Shown one piece after another: positions 6,029 to 6,426 of a DNA stretch of 6,426 nt. The DNA is from Fidelibacterota bacterium 46_43. GTDB lineage: Bacteria; Fidelibacterota; Fidelibacteria; Fidelibacterales; Fidelibacteraceae. Made by a program: the position numbers and the translations under genes. The DNA lies in assembly GCA_001509335.1 (NCBI GenBank), contig LGGY01000181.1, forward strand, positions 1 to 6,426. The letters are read 5' to 3'. The notes under the pieces are model-generated. The model did no database searches. It was not told where the DNA came from and worked only from the letters and a program-made list of their open reading frames with translations. Within the stretch, counting starts at the first letter, position 1; each line of letters begins with the position of its first letter.

Positions 6029-6048
6029 ATATGAGCACTTATTCATAT
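6029..6048 (-). promoter_or_regulatory. Probable ArsR/SmtB operator palindrome
   Basis: The - strand reads ATATGAATAAGTGCTCATAT. The outer six bases of each arm are perfectly complementary, and the half-sites TGAATA and TGAGCA fit the TGAnCA-type half-sites known for SmtB/CzrA-family repressors. It lies between the -10 element and the ribosome site and covers the expected transcription start near 6044, where a bound repressor would block transcription of its own operon. Confidence 0.7.
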
Positions 6049-6050
6049 GT

Positions 6051-6078
6051 ATTATAACCTATTGATTTATTTCGTCAA
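6051..6078 (-). promoter_or_regulatory. Sigma70-type promoter of the arsR-ATPase operon
   Basis: On the - strand the -35 is TTGACG (6078 to 6073, 5 of 6 consensus bases) and the -10 is TATAAT (6056 to 6051), with a 16-bp spacer. The expected transcript start is near 6044, giving a leader of about 30 bases before the ATG at 6013. The strong core and the overlapping palindrome suggest tight repression and high induced output. Confidence 0.75.
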
Positions 6079-6180
6079 GATGGTTTTTTGTTGTATAATT
6101 ACTATGCTGTTGACGATTAAGTTGATAAACTGATGTATGTGTTTTGAAGTAGTTTAAATTTATCAGCAAAAATAGGAAAA

Positions 6181-6270
6181 ATGAAAGAAAGCAACGATTC
6201 AAGTTCGATAGATAGTGACAGTTCTTACGGCGACCTACGCCGAAAATTGGGTATAGAGATGCGAGAATAA
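6181..6270 (+). CDS. Possible small ORF, 29 codons, unknown
   Basis: ATG 6181 to TAA 6268-6270. AGGA (6174-6177) is only 3 bases before the start, which is shorter than optimal. An in-frame TGA at 6145-6147 closes the frame upstream. The peptide is Ser/Asp-rich in its first half (ESNDSSSIDSDSS) and charged in its second half (DLRRKLGIEMRE). No membrane segment, cysteine or known motif is present. It ends 24 bases before an intrinsic terminator, so it occupies the middle of a possible short transcript. I do not recognise it. It could be a leader peptide of the downstream gene, a free small protein, or chance. Confidence 0.3.
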   Translation: MKESNDSSSIDSDSSYGDLRRKLGIEMRE

Positions 6271-6294
6271 CCGGATTCCTCCTTTTTGATATGG

Positions 6295-6328
6295 CAGGAG
6301 CCTGACTCGTATCTGGCTCCTGTTTTTT
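6295..6328 (+). terminator. Intrinsic (rho-independent) terminator
   Basis: A perfect 8-bp GC-rich stem CAGGAGCC (6295-6302) pairs with GGCTCCTG (6315-6322) across a 12-base loop and is followed directly by six T (6323-6328). The T tract exists only on the + strand, so it ends rightward transcription. It lies 36 bases before the start codon at 6365, so it either ends the small transcript upstream or works as an attenuator for the right-edge gene. CTCCT (6279-6283) could pair with AGGAG (6296-6300) and disrupt the stem. Confidence 0.85.
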
Positions 6329-6364
6329 GTTAAGAATGTCCCATTTTGAAAAGAGGTAAGAGAG

Positions 6365-6426
6365 ATGATTTATTTCAGTCAATTGATTAATCAAAATGTT
6401 TGGGATGGATTTGGAAGCATTGTGGG
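6365..6426 (+). CDS. N-terminus of a PRC-barrel-like protein (runs off the window)
   Basis: ATG 6365 is preceded by GAGGTAAG (6353-6360), a good ribosome site. The frame is open to the window end and encodes MIYFSQLINQNVWDGFGSIV. I infer a PRC-barrel start: these domains open with a short 'L..LI...V.D..G..vG' pattern. In Chloroflexota-like genomes such a domain often begins MgtE-type Mg transporter or CBS-domain proteins, but with only 20 residues visible this is tentative. The gene sits just after an intrinsic terminator, which would fit attenuation control. Confidence 0.5.
   Translation, partial: MIYFSQLINQNVWDGFGSIV

Larger units (their letters stand above)
6014..6364. other. Intergenic region between the divergent metal operon and the right-edge gene
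   Basis: The AT-rich segment holds the arsR promoter and operator (6029-6078), a lone TATAAT on the + strand (6094-6099) without a convincing -35, a possible 29-codon ORF (6181-6270), a hairpin CGGCG-ACCTA-CGCCG (6228-6242), and an intrinsic terminator (6295-6328). A transcript starting after 6094 and ending at the terminator would be about 220 bases. Whether it is a small mRNA, a noncoding RNA or a leader for the gene at 6365 cannot be decided from sequence. Confidence 0.5.

Noticed and set aside
6100..6364. Known metal riboswitch (M-box, yybP-ykoY or NiCo) before the right-edge gene
   Set aside because: I could not find the conserved core sequences of these classes. Only a simple hairpin and a terminator are visible.
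6059..6394. 111-codon open frame on the - strand
   Set aside because: It runs through the + strand terminator, the arsR promoter and the start of the right-edge gene, is low-complexity and Asn/Leu/Ser rich, and has no domain.

Overview
This window looks like a piece of a mesophilic anaerobic bacterial chromosome. The best guess is Chloroflexota (Anaerolineae-like): there is a selenoprotein, gene bodies of moderate GC, AT-rich intergenic DNA full of small palindromic repeats, and protein styles typical of that group. The taxonomic call is inference and has no marker gene behind it.

Layout. (1) Bases 1-75 hold the last 24 codons of a gene entering from the left, possibly the tail of an IS110-type transposase. 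(2) Bases 76-549 are noncoding and repeat-rich: a REPIN-like pair of inverted hairpins (174-302), a C-run/G-run hairpin repeat (346-372), a palindromic repeat of the ATTGCC...GCAATGACA type (381-432), and a promoter just before the first gene. (3) Bases 550-3504 on the + strand hold four closely spaced genes, probably one transcription unit: a membrane-anchored alpha/beta hydrolase whose 3' end is frameshifted, a second membrane-anchored alpha/beta hydrolase interrupted by an in-frame TAA, a peroxiredoxin-like selenoprotein with an in-frame TGA at the catalytic cysteine position, and an NAD(P)-binding SDR/NmrA-type protein. (4) Bases 3494-6013 on the - strand hold a two-gene metal-resistance operon: an ArsR/SmtB-family metal sensor followed by a P1B-2-type Zn/Cd/Pb efflux ATPase. 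A near-consensus promoter overlaps, or directly abuts, a 20-bp imperfect palindrome that is the likely operator. (5) Bases 6060-6426 hold a possible 29-codon small ORF, a hairpin and an intrinsic terminator on the + strand, then the first 62 bases of a PRC-barrel-like gene.

How the genes work together. The metal operon is self-contained. The sensor should sit on the 6029-6048 palindrome, release on binding Zn/Cd-type ions, and allow co-expression of the exporter. The + strand cluster is best described as redox/hydrolytic housekeeping of unknown pathway. Its most informative member is the selenoprotein (2279-2752). Ordinary gene calling would split it at the TGA, but the two halves are in one frame and read through as a complete thioredoxin-fold protein with a UxxC motif and candidate SECIS hairpins right after the UGA. 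Its use requires selA, selB, selC and selD elsewhere in the genome.

The most notable feature is that three consecutive genes each carry a reading anomaly (frameshift, TAA, TGA). Only the TGA has the hallmarks of genuine recoding. The other two look like decay or sequence error. I see no CRISPR array, rRNA or tRNA, and no clearly novel multi-gene system.
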